NCBI GenBank assembly: GCA_963853835.1
Contig: OY970822.1
Location: 10,169,501-10,233,500 of the forward strand
Direction of reading: 5' to 3'
DNA: 64,000 bases
Origin: Calendula officinalis
Taxonomy: Eukaryota > Streptophyta > Magnoliopsida > Asterales > Asteraceae
The position numbers and the translations under genes were made by a program. Within the stretch, counting starts at the first letter, position 1; each line of letters starts with the position of its first letter. Below are positions 22,582 through 35,465 of the stretch, one piece after another. The notes under the pieces were generated by a model, which searched no databases, had not been told where the DNA came from, and saw only the letters and a program-made list of their open reading frames with translations.

Positions 22582-25500
22582 TTGTGTCTTGTGCAGGGTG
22601 ACAGAAAATGGTACTTAGATAGTGGCTGCTCAAGACACATGACTGGCAGTATGGAGTACCTTCTAAATTATACACCAGAGAAGGGTCATTCTGTCAAGTT
22701 TGGAGATGATTCTATTGGGAAAACAAGGGGGTATGGAGTAATCAAGGCAAGCAACATAACTTTTAAAAGAGTTGCCTATGTAGAGGGTCTTAAACACAAT
22801 CTGCTCAGTATCAGCCAGATGTGTGATGATGATAATGAAGCTCGTTTCAGAAAGGTTGCAGGAATCATCTACAATGATAAAGGGCAACCTGTACTCATTG
22901 CTAGAAGAGAAAAAGATGTATATGTTGTCAATCTATCTGAAATAGACCCTACTATTCGAGTTTGTCTGCTGTCTAAAGTCAAGCCAGAACTTCATTGGCT
23001 ATGGCACAAGAAACTTTCTCACATAAACTTCAGAAACATTAATGAGCTCAGTATGAAGAAACTGGTGAGAGGGCTGCCCACAATTACTTATTCAAAAGAT
23101 AAGTTATGCTCAGCATGTGAAATGGGCAAGCAGAAGAAGAGTTCATTCAAGTCAAAGGTCAATCATTCCATTAATGAACCTCTTACAATGATACATATGG
23201 AACTTTTCAGCCCCATAAGCACACCATCATTGGCCAAAAAGATCTATACTTTAGTCTTAGTAGATGAATTCTCAAGATATACTTGGGTCATCTTTCTCAA
23301 GACTAAATCAGATGCAACAACAGAAATCATTGCCTTCATCAAAAGAGAAGAATTACAAAAAGGAAACAAGGTCAAACAACTAAGAAGTGACCATGGTACT
23401 GAGTTTAAGAACTAAGTATTAGCAGATTTCTGTGAAGAAAAAGGAATTGTGCAAAATTTCTCTGCAGCCTACACACCACAACAAAATGGTGTTGTAGAAA
23501 AAAAAGAACAGAACGTTAATTGAAGCTGCAAGAACTTTGCTATGCCATGCTGGACTTGCACTGAGCTTCTGGGCAGAAGTTGTAAACTGTGCAAATTTCA
23601 CTCAGAACAGAGCTACAATAGTCCAGAGACATCAAAAGACTCCTTATGAGTTATACAATGGCAAGGTTCCTAATGTGGAGTTCTTCCACATCTTTGGGAG
23701 TAAATGCTTTGTACTCAGTACTAAGAAAAACCTAAACAAATTTGCTCCCAAAGCAAATGAAGGTGTGTTCATGGGCTACTCTCCACACTCTAAAGCTTTC
23801 AGAGTGTATATCATCTCAACCAAGATGATTGTAGAATCCATTCATGTCACATTTGATGAAGATCAGAATGAGCATTCTACCTCAGCAAAGGAAGACATAA
23901 GTGGCATAGATATTCTATGCAGTCCAGAGAACTCAGTTGCTGAACAGCCCAAGTCTCATCCATACTATGTTGATCCAGGTATGAGTGATACTGATCAAGA
24001 AAGAACTCAGTCTAACTCGAATGCATCAAATTCTGAGGTTCCTATCTCTGAGAACCCCAATACTGAGTTCCCAATACTTGATCTGAACAACTCCACATAT
24101 GAAGAAGGAGAATCTTCCAGTACCTTTCAAGAATCCTCCTCAGATCTGCAAAATCAAGAAGAACAGCAACCTGAAATGTCTTATACTGGTCACAATTCAG
24201 CTCAGTATCAGGCAGACAACACATCAGTGCGACAAGATATTGTTGACCTTGCTTCAAATGCTCCCTTAGGAAACAATTTAAGGGAACTCAGAGATCATCC
24301 TCATTCAAATATCATTGATCCGATTGAACAATTTGTCCAAACAAGAAGAAAACTAGATTTTGAACCTCAAGCTACTGCAAATTTCTATTTCTTTTCAAGT
24401 TTTTTATCTACCATGGAACCCAAGAAAGCTGATGAAGCTCTATTAGATGAAGACTGGGTAGAAGCTATGCAAGAAGAACTGACAGAGTTTGAAAGGAATA
24501 AAGTCTGGAATTTAGTACCACCCCCTTCTGGCAAAACTATTATTGGTACTAAATGAGTCTTCAGAAATAAGATGGACAAGGATGGTGTTGTCATCAGAAA
24601 TAAAGCAAGACTGGTTGCTCAGGGTTACATGCAAGAAGAAGGCATTGACTTTGATGAGACTTTTGCACCAGTTGCAAGAATTGAAGCTATAAGGTTGTAT
24701 CTTGCATATGCAGCTTTCAAGAACTTCAAAGTGTATCAGATGGATGTCAAGAGTGCCTTTCTCAATGGAAAACTGCAAGAGGAAGTTTATGTTAAACAAC
24801 CACCTGGTTTTGTTGATCCTAAATTTCCTAACTATGTTTTCAAGCTTGATAAAGCTTTATATGGGCTCAAACAAGCTCCAAGAGCCTGGTATGATACCCT
24901 GTCTGAGTACTTAATTGAAAATAAATTTATAAGAGGTAAAATTGACGAAACTTTATTTTCAAAAAGGAAAGGTTCTGACATTTTACTTATTCAGATATAT
25001 GTAGATGACATTATCTTTGGCTCCACTGACAAGTCAATGTGTGACTAGTTTGCTAAGATTATGTCATCTCAGTATCAGATGAGTATGATGGGTGAACTTA
25101 CTTACTTTCTTGGTTTACAAGTTGATCAGAAGCCTGATGGCACTTTCATAAATCAAAGTAAGTATGTGCATGACATGCTGAAGAAATACAAATTTGAAAA
25201 CTTATCTTCCATGCACACTCCTATGGGTACTCAGGATAAAATAAGTAAAGATGAAACTGGTAAGCCAGTATGTCAATCCACATACCGAGGTATGATTGGT
25301 TCTTTACTTTACTTAACAGCTAGCAGGCCTGATATCATGTTTGCAACTTGTTTATGTGCTCGGTATCAGGCTGATCCTAAAGAATCACATATGAAAGTTG
25401 TTAAGCGCATTTTTAGATATCTTTCAGGTACTCCTAACATGGGTCTTTGGTATCCCAAAGATTCAAACTTTGACCTTGAAGGGTATACAGATGCAGATTT

Positions 25501-25939
25501 TGCAGGTTGTCGGTTGGACAGGAAGAGTACAAGTGGAGGATGTCAATTCCTCGGTGGAAGACTAGTTGGTTGGTCATCCAAGAAACAAAACTCAGTGGCA
25601 ACTTCTACTGCAGAAGCAGAATATGTTGCTGCAGGAAGTTGTTGTGCTCAACTCTTATGGATGCAGTATCAACTAATGGACTATGGATTAAACTTCCAGA
25701 AGACACCAATTCATTGTGATAACAAGAGTGCTATTGGTATCACTGAAAACCCAGTCCATCACTCAAGAACAAAGCACATTGATATCAGACACCACTTTAT
25801 TCGAGATAATGTGGAAAAGGGTAAGGTTGAGGTAGATTTCGTTCCTACAGATGATCAATTGGCTGATGTATTAACTAAACCTCTCTCTGAGGAAAAGTTT
25901 ATGTATTTACTAGGACAATTGGGTATGTTGAATCCGTAA
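22582..25939 (+). pseudogene. pol of the Sirevirus-type element
   Basis: Domains run protease (WYLDSGCSRHMTG), integrase with HHCC zinc site and catalytic core, reverse transcriptase with intact YVDD, and RNase H ending at 25939. Breaks are a TAA at 23413, a one-base frameshift in an eight-A run at 23498-23505, a TGA at 24554 where Trp is expected, and a TAG at 25046. The first integrase aspartate (usual HMDLF) is Glu (codon 23200-23202). The copia order, integrase before reverse transcriptase, is clear. Confidence 0.88.
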
Positions 25940-26396
25940 TCTTTCTTAAAATTTCTGATACTGATTTCTCAGTATTGGTTCCCATACTGATCTACTCAGT
26001 ATCACTCGTCTGATATATCAAATATTATAAATTTTAATTTTTTATTAATTTATAGTTTAAATTAAATGTTTTTATAAATGTTTTTTAATTTTTTTTAATT
26101 TAATTTTTTTTAACTCGGTGTTGGAGTTCTGAAGTGATAAAACTGACTTTTAATCTTCATACTGCTTAACGGTAACCTTTCTTAATAAGAAAGTTACCGT
26201 TGAAACAGGATAAGGCTGTCAAATCAGCCGGTTTTACTTCCCAATACCGTAATTATCTCTAATTAAATATAAATAACAGTTTACTTCATTTCTTTCAATT
26301 TTTCTAACAGTTATTTCATATTTACTCATTCAATTCTCTCTGCGATTAACAATTTCATCTTCTCCTTGAAAGAAAATTTCTAAATCACAATCGTAG
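25940..26396 (+). other. Spacer between pol and the accessory ORF
   Basis: AT-rich, non-coding. It contains several CTCAGTAT-type boxes at 25970-26010 and a pyrimidine-rich leader before the ATG at 26397. A subgenomic or spliced RNA would be needed to translate the next ORF. Confidence 0.5.
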
Positions 26397-27805
26397 ATGG
26401 CGAATTACAGATTTTTCGCACCAGAGGCTGCTCCTGCAACTCAGTTTCGGAATGACGAGTTGCCCAAGTTTGCGAGGAACAACATAACCGCAAATCTCAA
26501 TATTCCTCAAGCTTGGGCTTGCCCTGAATTCACACACATGATCACATATTTGAAGCATTGTCCGATTACGCAAGCATTGATTCGTTCCCCTAGAGCAATT
26601 TATCCAGAAATGCTCTGCGAATTCTGGTACTCCTCTAAGCTTGACTCTCCGGACATGATTACCGGTTGGGTTATTCGAGAACAAAGAAGGGCCTTTGTCT
26701 CCACCGCTATAATTCGGGAAACACTGAGTCTTCCCGCTCACGCTCAGTATGAGCCCTTTGTTGATCGAACAGAGGCTCGTTCAGTGTTACCGTTTATTGG
26801 CCGCAGAGGAACCACCAGCATTATTAAACGAAATGAATTTGGTCCTATGTGGGGTCTGTTAATATCCACACTTATTCGATGTATGACCCACAAGACAGGA
26901 GCTTTGGATCAAATAAATGATTTTGGGATGCAGATTGTTCATGCTATGTATCATGGCCGAGATATTGATTATGCTCGACTAATCTTCAATGAACTGGCTT
27001 CTCTAGTTCGGGCTCAAATCAGAGAACTTAATGTTCCTTTCTGCAGATTTCTTTCTCTTATTTTTCAACATGGCATGCCTGCCCATATTTATGATGAATT
27101 TAACAGTCCAAGAGTAGATCTTCTTCCTTTACATGAGAAGATTTATTTCTACAGGCCAAGGGAAGGCGAGCCTGTACTGAGTCACTCCATGTGGGCTATT
27201 GTACATGCATACATAAATGATGAACCTCATTCTGATACTGAATCAGAAAGTGATGATGATGATGATGATGATGATGATGACAGTGAAGACGGTGGTCAAC
27301 ATATTGAGATGATGGAAGCTCAACCAGAACCAGAACAAGAACCACCACATATTCCTCCACCTGCACAGGATCCTGATGCTCCTCATATTGCAACAGCTTC
27401 TGATACCGAGTCCTCAGAAGACACACCACTTGCCATCCGAAGAAGAAGAAGAAACCTATCCCCAGTTCCAATGGGAAACTTATCATCAGAAGAGATGCAA
27501 CCCGGAAATGTTCCATCATTAACTGCATCTCTTCAAGCACAAAGTTTGGTTGCAGCCACCGCTGACCTTCCAGGTCCTGAACCAGAACCTATTGCTCAAC
27601 AAATTGAGGAACCTCATGTTCCTCTTGATGTGGAGATTCAGTTTGAGCAAAACATTATGGAAGGTGCACATGCTCGAAGACAAGAGGTTCCTGAAGGTGT
27701 TGGTGCTTCAAATCAAAATCTGGATGATCCAGCACCGACCTCTGCTGATGCTAGAAGGGAATCCGACAAAGTCTCAGGTATAAATTTCTAAAAAGCTCTA
27801 AAAAC

Positions 27806-27869
<64 letters not shown>

Positions 27870-30189
27870 TTCCCAAATAGAGACTATGTATTGGCCAGTA
27901 CCAACTCAATACTGACCAAAGTCTCAACCGAACTCTCAAATATATCCAATTAAGGCCAACATAGTTAGCCCACTGCTGCTATGCAAAATTCATACACTGA
28001 GCATCCCAAATGATCATTGTCAGTCTACAGTTGTCTCAACATTTTAAGAGACAATGGTGGTGATGTCATACTGACACTCACTGGTGCTGCTTGAACTATG
28101 TCTTACTTATTTTGAGTAAAGTCACATAATTCAAGAAATGATCACAAACCTTTAAGCCACATAAGCCAAAATTATCCATGGGTATAAACCACATTTCTGT
28201 TATCACTCTAATACCGAGTGATAAACATTGAACATAACCAGAAGCACATCCCAGGCTTCGCTTACCCAAACCCAAACTTTTTAGTAAATGTGACCTATCC
28301 TATACTGAGTTACTCAAATATTCACACTCACTTTTACTAGACAATCTCTTACACATGCTATGCACAAGTTCACAATATTTCATCATGTACCAGATGAAAT
28401 ACAGACTTCTAAATTCTGTTTACATGATTATAGAATTTAACAACACCACAATTCTATTTGATAAACCTTTTATTCTAACCAGTTTCTTTTTTTTTTTTTT
28501 GTTTCTTTAGCACCATCTGTGCAGGGCCAAAGAGCACAAGCCACTCAATCTCAGGAAGTGCAGGGTGCCTTACAGACTATTCTCAATCAGATCTTGGCCA
28601 TGCAAAACACTCAAAATAATATTCTGGCCAGGATGGATGCCATGAGTACTGAGATAGACTCATTAAAGCAGTCAGTGGCACTCCTTCAGCAACAACAACA
28701 GACTCCACCACCTCCACAGTCTCCTAATGGTGGCAATAATAATGAAGAAGGTCCTGATACTGAACCCAGAAGATCACCCTCACATGCCAATACTGAGGGT
28801 GAACAGGATGCTGCTACCGAACCTATACCCTCTCCTACTCCTGAAGATCAACAGGGGGACATAGGTGGTGATACTGAACTTCTTCCCTCCCCATCAAATG
28901 ATAACAATAAGGGGGAGAAGAGACAAAGAGAAGAAGAGGTTGATCAACCTGAGCCATCTGCTCAGGGGGAGAAAAGAAGAAGATTAACTGTAGATCAACC
29001 TCCACATCAGCAAAGTACTCATACTAAACCTCTTAGGTTTAGGTATGAGAGAAGCAGACAAAGGGGAAGGTCAGTATTGGAACAACTTGAAAAAGAACCA
29101 TCTGAGCCATCTGATCAGAGGGAGACTGAAACTGACCAACCACAGCAAGTTGATACTGAAGAAAATAACTTGCAGATTATTGTGTACAGGCCATTTGTAT
29201 GGCCAATTGCTGATGATGAAGATGAAGACCATCCAGTGCCATCTGAAAACTTTCTAAACTTTGCACTGGATGAAGCAAATAAAGAAAGCTCTTCATCATC
29301 ATTCTCAGATGATAAAGAGCCCCCAAGAAGACCAATCTCTCCTTCAGTTGAAGGACCTTCTAGAATTCCTAGAAGACCAATAACTAGAAGAATGACAAAT
29401 GTGGTTATGTCCTCAGAATCAAGCGAAGAACCAGATCCAGCTCCACTGACTTCTAGACCAAGAAGATCTGTTCAATATACTGAGGATGAGATTGAAGCTC
29501 AAAGATTCTTCCCTGTCAAGGAAGAAGATCCTGAAACTGATACTGAGGCAGATGTTTCTTGGAGGCCTCATACTATCAGAAGACAAGGTGACGATGTTCT
29601 CCAACAGTACTGGAACATCGTTGCTCAAAGATTCAGATATAGAGAGAACAGGATGGGTATGCTTAGGAATAAAGTTTTTCTGAATGTGAAGGACATATAC
29701 TGGTTAAATGAATTTGTCAACAAAATAAAAGTCAAAACTGTTGATAGATCCATTGTTGCAACCTGCACTGGGCCAGTCAGTCCTCCAATGAAGATTTTTC
29801 TTCATGACATTCAAAATATAGGATTCCAAGACTGGATAAAAATTGCAAGACTGATAAAGGAGATGCCATCTAGATCTTCTGAAGCCCAAGTGATGATGGA
29901 TGAAATCTGGGCTGTATCTGCTATATGCTATGAAAAGGGCATCCTTTATGCAGCAGATTATAGGGCACTTAGTGTGATGACTGAGGCTGTCAAGAATAAC
30001 AAACATGAGTGCCTTAACACTTTCAGAATTTTTCCCAAATATACTGTTCCTCCTAATCTTATCTTTCAGGATCAAAAGAGTACCATATATCCAACATCTG
30101 GATATATGTATACTGACTCAGATGATAGGGAGTGCTTCATTACTGAAGCAGATTTGCCAACAGCTCCTATCAGCCATCTGTGGGCTTGA
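26397..30189 (+). CDS. Accessory (envelope-position) ORF of the Sirevirus-type element, two exons
   Basis: Exon 1 is 26397-27777 and exon 2 is 28511-30189. The donor CAG/GTATAA and the acceptor TTTCTTTAG/CA join in one frame: exon 1 leaves one base, and exon 2 continues it without a stop, giving about 1,019 residues. The N-terminal 230 residues form a globular domain like those annotated as plant transposon protein in other retroelements. An Asp run, Pro/Glu-rich segments, a coiled coil at the start of exon 2 and a C-terminal globular part follow. No signal peptide or membrane span is visible, so it is envelope-like by position only. No stop interrupts either exon, unlike gag and pol. Confidence 0.65.
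27778..28510 (+). other. Candidate intron in the accessory ORF
   Basis: A 733-base AT-rich stretch with GT...AG ends, a TA microsatellite at about 27811-27867 and a T-rich tract directly before the AG. It has many stops in all plus frames. Confidence 0.6.
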
Positions 30190-30412
30190 AATGGATGATA
30201 ACCAAGAAAGAAGACTCTTGGTTCAGAAAGAAGATAGTTGCTGTGCTGAACAACAGGCAAGATGAACTGAAGAAAAGAGAAGAGTTCATCCATGTGAAGA
30301 AAGAAGTCTTCTATGAGTTTGAATCAATCAACAGAAGATGAAGAAGAAGACTTTGCAGCCTGTATTTATGTATTTTTGATTTCTCTTTGTAATTGTTTTG
30401 TTATCATCAGAT

Positions 30413-30923
30413 AGGGGGAGATTGTTAAGGCAAAAAGCCTTACCCCTTTATGAATCTTAGGATTACAAAACAACCTAGACTAGCTTGGATAAAATAGTAG
30501 ATTAAATTAGCTAAGTTTAGGAGTGATACTGAGTTTGGCCAGTATTGGCCACTCAGTATCAGCACTTAGTATTGGAAAACCAATACTGAGTAGAAGGACT
30601 GAGTTACTGTCAGTTTTGTAACGGACTAAGATCAAATCCCTTGATCTTAGTCATTTCCTTAGTTTAGTCCTTCGGTTACTCCTTTGCCATTATGTAAGAT
30701 CTCTATACCATTATAAATAGAGATCATCTTGCAAAGGGGTACACACCAATTTACTTTACACGATAACATCTTTGTAATTGATCAGTGGTATTGCTTTTCC
30801 GCAGCATACCACACTTAGTGGAATTACACATTTGACTCTAATACTGTGTTTATCACTTTAATTGTCTTAAGTATAATTATAACATCAATTATATAAGTAA
30901 TCCAGGGTTGTTGTGACCTAACA
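30413..30923 (+). repeat. Polypurine tract and 3' LTR of the Sirevirus-type element
   Basis: The tract AGGGGGAGAT ends at 30422, and the LTR 30423-30923 runs TGTTAAGGC...CCTAACA. It matches the 5' LTR at about 490 of 501 positions. The stretch 30190-30412 before it is untranslated, with a duplicated purine-rich GAAGAAAG pattern. Confidence 0.9.
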
Positions 30924-30928
30924 TTTTG

Positions 30929-32428
30929 TATCATCCCGGTAAAGCTAAAGTAGTTGCGGATGCTTTAAGCAGTAAACCTTATCATTCGAGTATGTGTTAT
31001 GCAATGTCCTCCACTACATTGAAGTTTATGTTACTCGATGATCTTAAGAAGTGGCAAGATGAGGCGTTAAAACCCGAAAATATTAAGAAGGAAAGAATGG
31101 TGAATTATGAGAAAGATTTAAAAGTAGATGGTCAAGGTGTCAAAATTTTTATTAACCGATTATGGATACCAAGTATCGGAGATTTGAGAATTGATGTGTT
31201 AAAAGAGGCTCATAGTTCAAAATTCTCAATCCACCCTGGTATGAATAAAATGTACCATGATTTGAGATTGGATTATTGGTGGCCAGGAATGAAGAAAGAT
31301 ATCGGGAAGTTAGTGAAAGAGTGTAATGTGTGTGCACAAGTTAAAGCTGAACATCAGAAACCCTATGGGAGTTTGCAACCACTTAGCATTCCTGTTTGGA
31401 AGTGGGAAGAAATTTCCATGGATTTGATTACTAAACTTCCGAGAACCGCTCGACAACATGATTGTATTTGGGTAATTATTGACCGTTTAACCAAAAGTGC
31501 GCATTTCCTTGATATGAGGGAAATGGAACCGATGGATTCATGGGCACAAGTATATTTAGACGAGATAATTGCTAGACATAGTGTCCCTTTGAAGATTGCA
31601 TCAGATAGGGATTCTCGGTTTACTTCTAATTTTTGGGGTAGCATGCAAAAAAAGTTGGGATCGAAAGTAGCCCTTAGTACCGCTTATCATCCACAGACTG
31701 ACGGGCAAACCAAGAGAACGATCCAAACTTTGGAAGACATGCTTAGGTCGTGTATTTTAGAATTCAGGGAAAGTTGGGATAAATATTTGTCATTAGCCGA
31801 ATTTTCATATAATAATAGTTATCACTCTTCGGTTCGAATGACACCTTATGAAGCGTTATATGGAAGAAAGTGCCGAACACCTTTGTGTTGGCGAGAAGTT
31901 GGAGAAAAGGTGTTGGTAGGACCCGAGTTGGTTCAAGATACAAGTGATAAAATTCAGATTGTTCGGGTAAGAATGAAAACGGCCCAAGATCGTCAAAATT
32001 CATACGCGGATAAAAGGCGAAAGCCGATAGAATTTTCGGTAGATGATTATGTGATGTTAAAAGTGTCGCCATGGAAGGGCGTAATGAGATTTGGAAACAA
32101 AGGTAAATTGAGTCCTCGATTTATCGGCCCATTTAAGATCTTAGAACGGGTCGGAAAACAAGCTTATCGACTCGAATTACCAGAAGAATTGTCAAGTATC
32201 CACGATGTGTTTCATGTTAGTTATTTGAGAAAGAGTCTTGGAGAGCACGATAAAATGGTACCGTTGACTGAAGTCAAAGTCAACGAGAAATTCAGGTATG
32301 TAGAGGAACCGGAAGAAATAATTGACCAAAAGTCAGTCAATCTCAAGAACAAACAAATTAAGTTAGTGTTAGTCAAAGGAAACATCATAGAGGCCCGAAT
32401 TGCACGTGGGAAAGAAGGGAAGATATGA
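30929..32428 (+). pseudogene. Ty3 RNase H end and integrase
   Basis: The frame resumes exactly after the TTTTG duplication with YHPGKAKVVADALS, the end of RNase H. It holds the integrase zinc site (H...H...CNVCAQ), the core with both aspartates, and the C-terminal GPF/HVSYLRKS part. The catalytic Glu expected in DGQSERT is Lys here (codon 31712-31714). Although the 500-residue frame is open, the enzyme should be inactive. The C-terminal tail resembles chromovirus integrases; a true chromodomain is not certain. Confidence 0.85.
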
Positions 32429-34208
32429 TCGAGAAATATCCGTTCTTGTTCAAGTCAACCTAATTTCGGGACGAAATTCTCAAAAGTATGAGGTAATTGT
32501 AACATACGTGATTTCGTTTGTCCTAAAATATATTATTACACTTAAGTAACTTGAATAAATATGATGAGTATAGAATGATTAAGAAGAGCATGCATGAGCG
32601 AACAATATGTAAATAAGTGGTAATTGCTTAAATGCTCACAATAAGGTATATAAAAACGTCATTTTTGTGGAATGTTTTCTGCAATATTTTTATTGAGGAT
32701 TATAGATAATTTCGGTACAAACGCGTAAGCGAAAACCTCATCGAAAACAAAGGCCCGAGTGAAAAGTTATGGGGTTTTAAGTATTTAGTGGTCAAAATGG
32801 ATACCCGACCGGGTCAAACCCGACCCAACTCGGATTTAACCCATAAAATCCACGATTTTTCTCACTTTTCTTTCCCAATTCTTCCCTAAAACCTCTCCCA
32901 ACTTCTGCAAATTTCAAGAACACAACATGCATGGTAGATTTCACAAGAAATTGGTGAAATCCTTACAAGATTATTGAAGATCTCAAAGGTATACTTTATT
33001 CTTGACTTGGATTTTCATTTGAATTCAAGAACCCACGAATTAGGGTTAAATTTCTGCTAAAAACATTCTAATATCTTGGTATTATGAATAACTTTTGTTA
33101 GATATCAAGTTATTTAGCTAAAATCATGTGTATATTGTAAGAAATTAGAAATTTTCGAGTTGAAAATTGTGTTGCAGCACTGTTTTGTAAAAATCATAGA
33201 GAATTGTAGAAAAATCGTTTAGGGGTGAATCCAGTGGCATCTGAACCGTATTGATTTCTTCTTTGTTTCTTATTTTGGTCAAGAAAATACATTCTGGCTC
33301 TAAGATAGGTGCAAATCGCATTTTGTACAGTGCTGCTAAGCTGATTTCTGACAGCATGACGTTGCTGTATTGTAAAATTCATAGAAAATCATAGAAACAT
33401 CATAAAAATATGAGGTCAGGGGCATTGGAAACCTATTAAATAGTACAATGAACGCTCCAAATTCCATCGGGTAACTTTGAGATTACGTAGGTCAGAACTG
33501 AGTAAACAGAAGGGTGTTTAACATGTAAAAACAAATTGTCAATTGAAAAGATCATAGATAGGGTTAATGGTAATATTTGCTTATGAAATCGCATTTCGTT
33601 TCGTGAGGACCCATGGCGGCTCGAGTATTACTTTGTGTAATATGTTGGGCGGTGGACGCGGGAGTACCTGGTGGAGGAGTGGTATGGACCCTGGTGGTGA
33701 AGCTGGATCTTGGACTCATTTAGGGGTGCCTTGATCACCTTCATCGGCCTCATTCCCTAATGGCCTAAGAGGGAATGACGCACTTTGCTGAATCCGGAAT
33801 TGACATTGTTCGTTGGTGACCCGGTATTGATATGTGATGTTTTGTTATGACATGATTGTGTTAACCCGGTACTTTGACCCGTTGACATTGGTTTGATTAT
33901 TTATTTTGATTTATATAATTATTTAGTATAACATTATACATTGTGGAACTCACTAAGCTTTTATAGTTTACCCGTTTAGTTGTCACCAGTTTCAGGAAAG
34001 GATAAAGACAAAGGGCAAGTTAGTTGATAATTGAAGATTAGTGGTACTTGAAGTTGATCTTGAAGCCTAGAAGTGCTTCTCTTTTGTTATAGATTTGTAG
34101 TGTTTTGATACTTATATATTTTGTGTTTGTTTAGTTGGTTTGTATCCAAATTAGTTAGTTGGCATAAAATAAGTATGTATTTTGTAACACCGCAAAATTT
34201 AGAAAGCG

Positions 34209-34322
<114 letters not shown>

Positions 34323-35054
34323 CAAGTACGGAAGCGATTCCAAAAGTAGTTGAGTTTACGCTACGAGTTTAAGTCCGATATTAGTCCCAAAACAAACATA
34401 ATTATTTAAAACGGTGTTACTTAACGAAATTGCTCATTTTACAAAACATATCAAACTGAGCTTGATCAATCATCTCGTCCAAAGCACCGATCCACCTGAA
34501 AAGATTCAACGAGGGAGGGATTAGCACAAAGTTAAGTGAATGAATATAATCTACAAATTCTGTAAAGCACAACAAGCAAGTAATAGCATATCCACGATCG
34601 AAAAGCCACTGTTCCACATAACCACTGTTCCACATAACCACTGTTCCACATAACCACATAACCACTGTTTCACATAACCACATAACCACTGTTTTGTTTG
34701 AGAAGATCGGTGGGTCCTGCAGGAGCCTAAAACCATCGTTGGCCAAACGACGGTAACCGATGGCGCTGTACCCGATGGTCTGGTAAACCCCCTTACGTGT
34801 AACACATACAGGTAAGGTCCGAATACCGCGATCAACAATACACTATGCCCAGCCGATAACCACCATTGCTGACATCTCAAACCTCGGTTTCCCACTAAAC
34901 CAAGTTGTTGCTACCGATGAAGCCAAGCCTCCTCAAATATGCGCACCTATTCCATTTATCGCAATCCACACGCAACTAGATATATATCATTATCATATAA
35001 TTAACATACCGCAATTAATCATATAAACCACAAAAAGCATGATATAATAATCTG

Positions 35055-35465
35055 CGTCGGGGTCAGCACTAACAAGATCAGCATTAACGGGGTCAGCACT
35101 AACTGATCAGTAATAACTGATCAGCACTAACGGAGTCAGCACTAACTGATCAGCATTAACGGATCAGCATTAACGGGGTTAGCACTAACGGAATCAACAC
35201 TAACGGGGTCAGCACTAACTGGGTCAGTACTAACTGATCAGCACTAACTGATCAGCACTAACGGGGTCAACACTAACTGATCAGCACTAACGGGGTCAGC
35301 ACTAACGGGGTCAGCACTAACTGGGTCAGCACTAACTGATCAGCACTAACTGATCAGCACTAACGGGGTCAGCACTAACGGGGTCAGCACTAACTGGGTC
35401 AGCACTAACTGATCAGCACTAACGGGGTCAGCACTAACGGGGTCAGCACTAACTGAGCAATACTA
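35055..35465. repeat. GATCAGCACTAAC minisatellite
   Basis: About 27 units of 14-15 bases alternate between GGGTCAGCACTAAC and GATCAGCACTAAC types. A higher-order block of several units is repeated near 35276-35455. Confidence 0.9.

Larger units (their letters stand above)
19411..30923 (+). mobile_element. Sirevirus-type Ty1-copia retrotransposon, near full length
   Basis: Two 501-base LTRs are flanked by the duplication TTTTG (19406-19410 and 30924-30928). Inside are a primer site, a long gag, a copia pol (protease, integrase, reverse transcriptase, RNase H) and a large accessory ORF that appears to contain an intron. The polypurine tract AGGGGGAGAT precedes the 3' LTR. I count about 11 differences between the LTRs (about 2.2 percent), fewer than in the two elements around it, as nesting order requires. 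A few stops and one frameshift make this copy non-autonomous. Confidence 0.92.
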
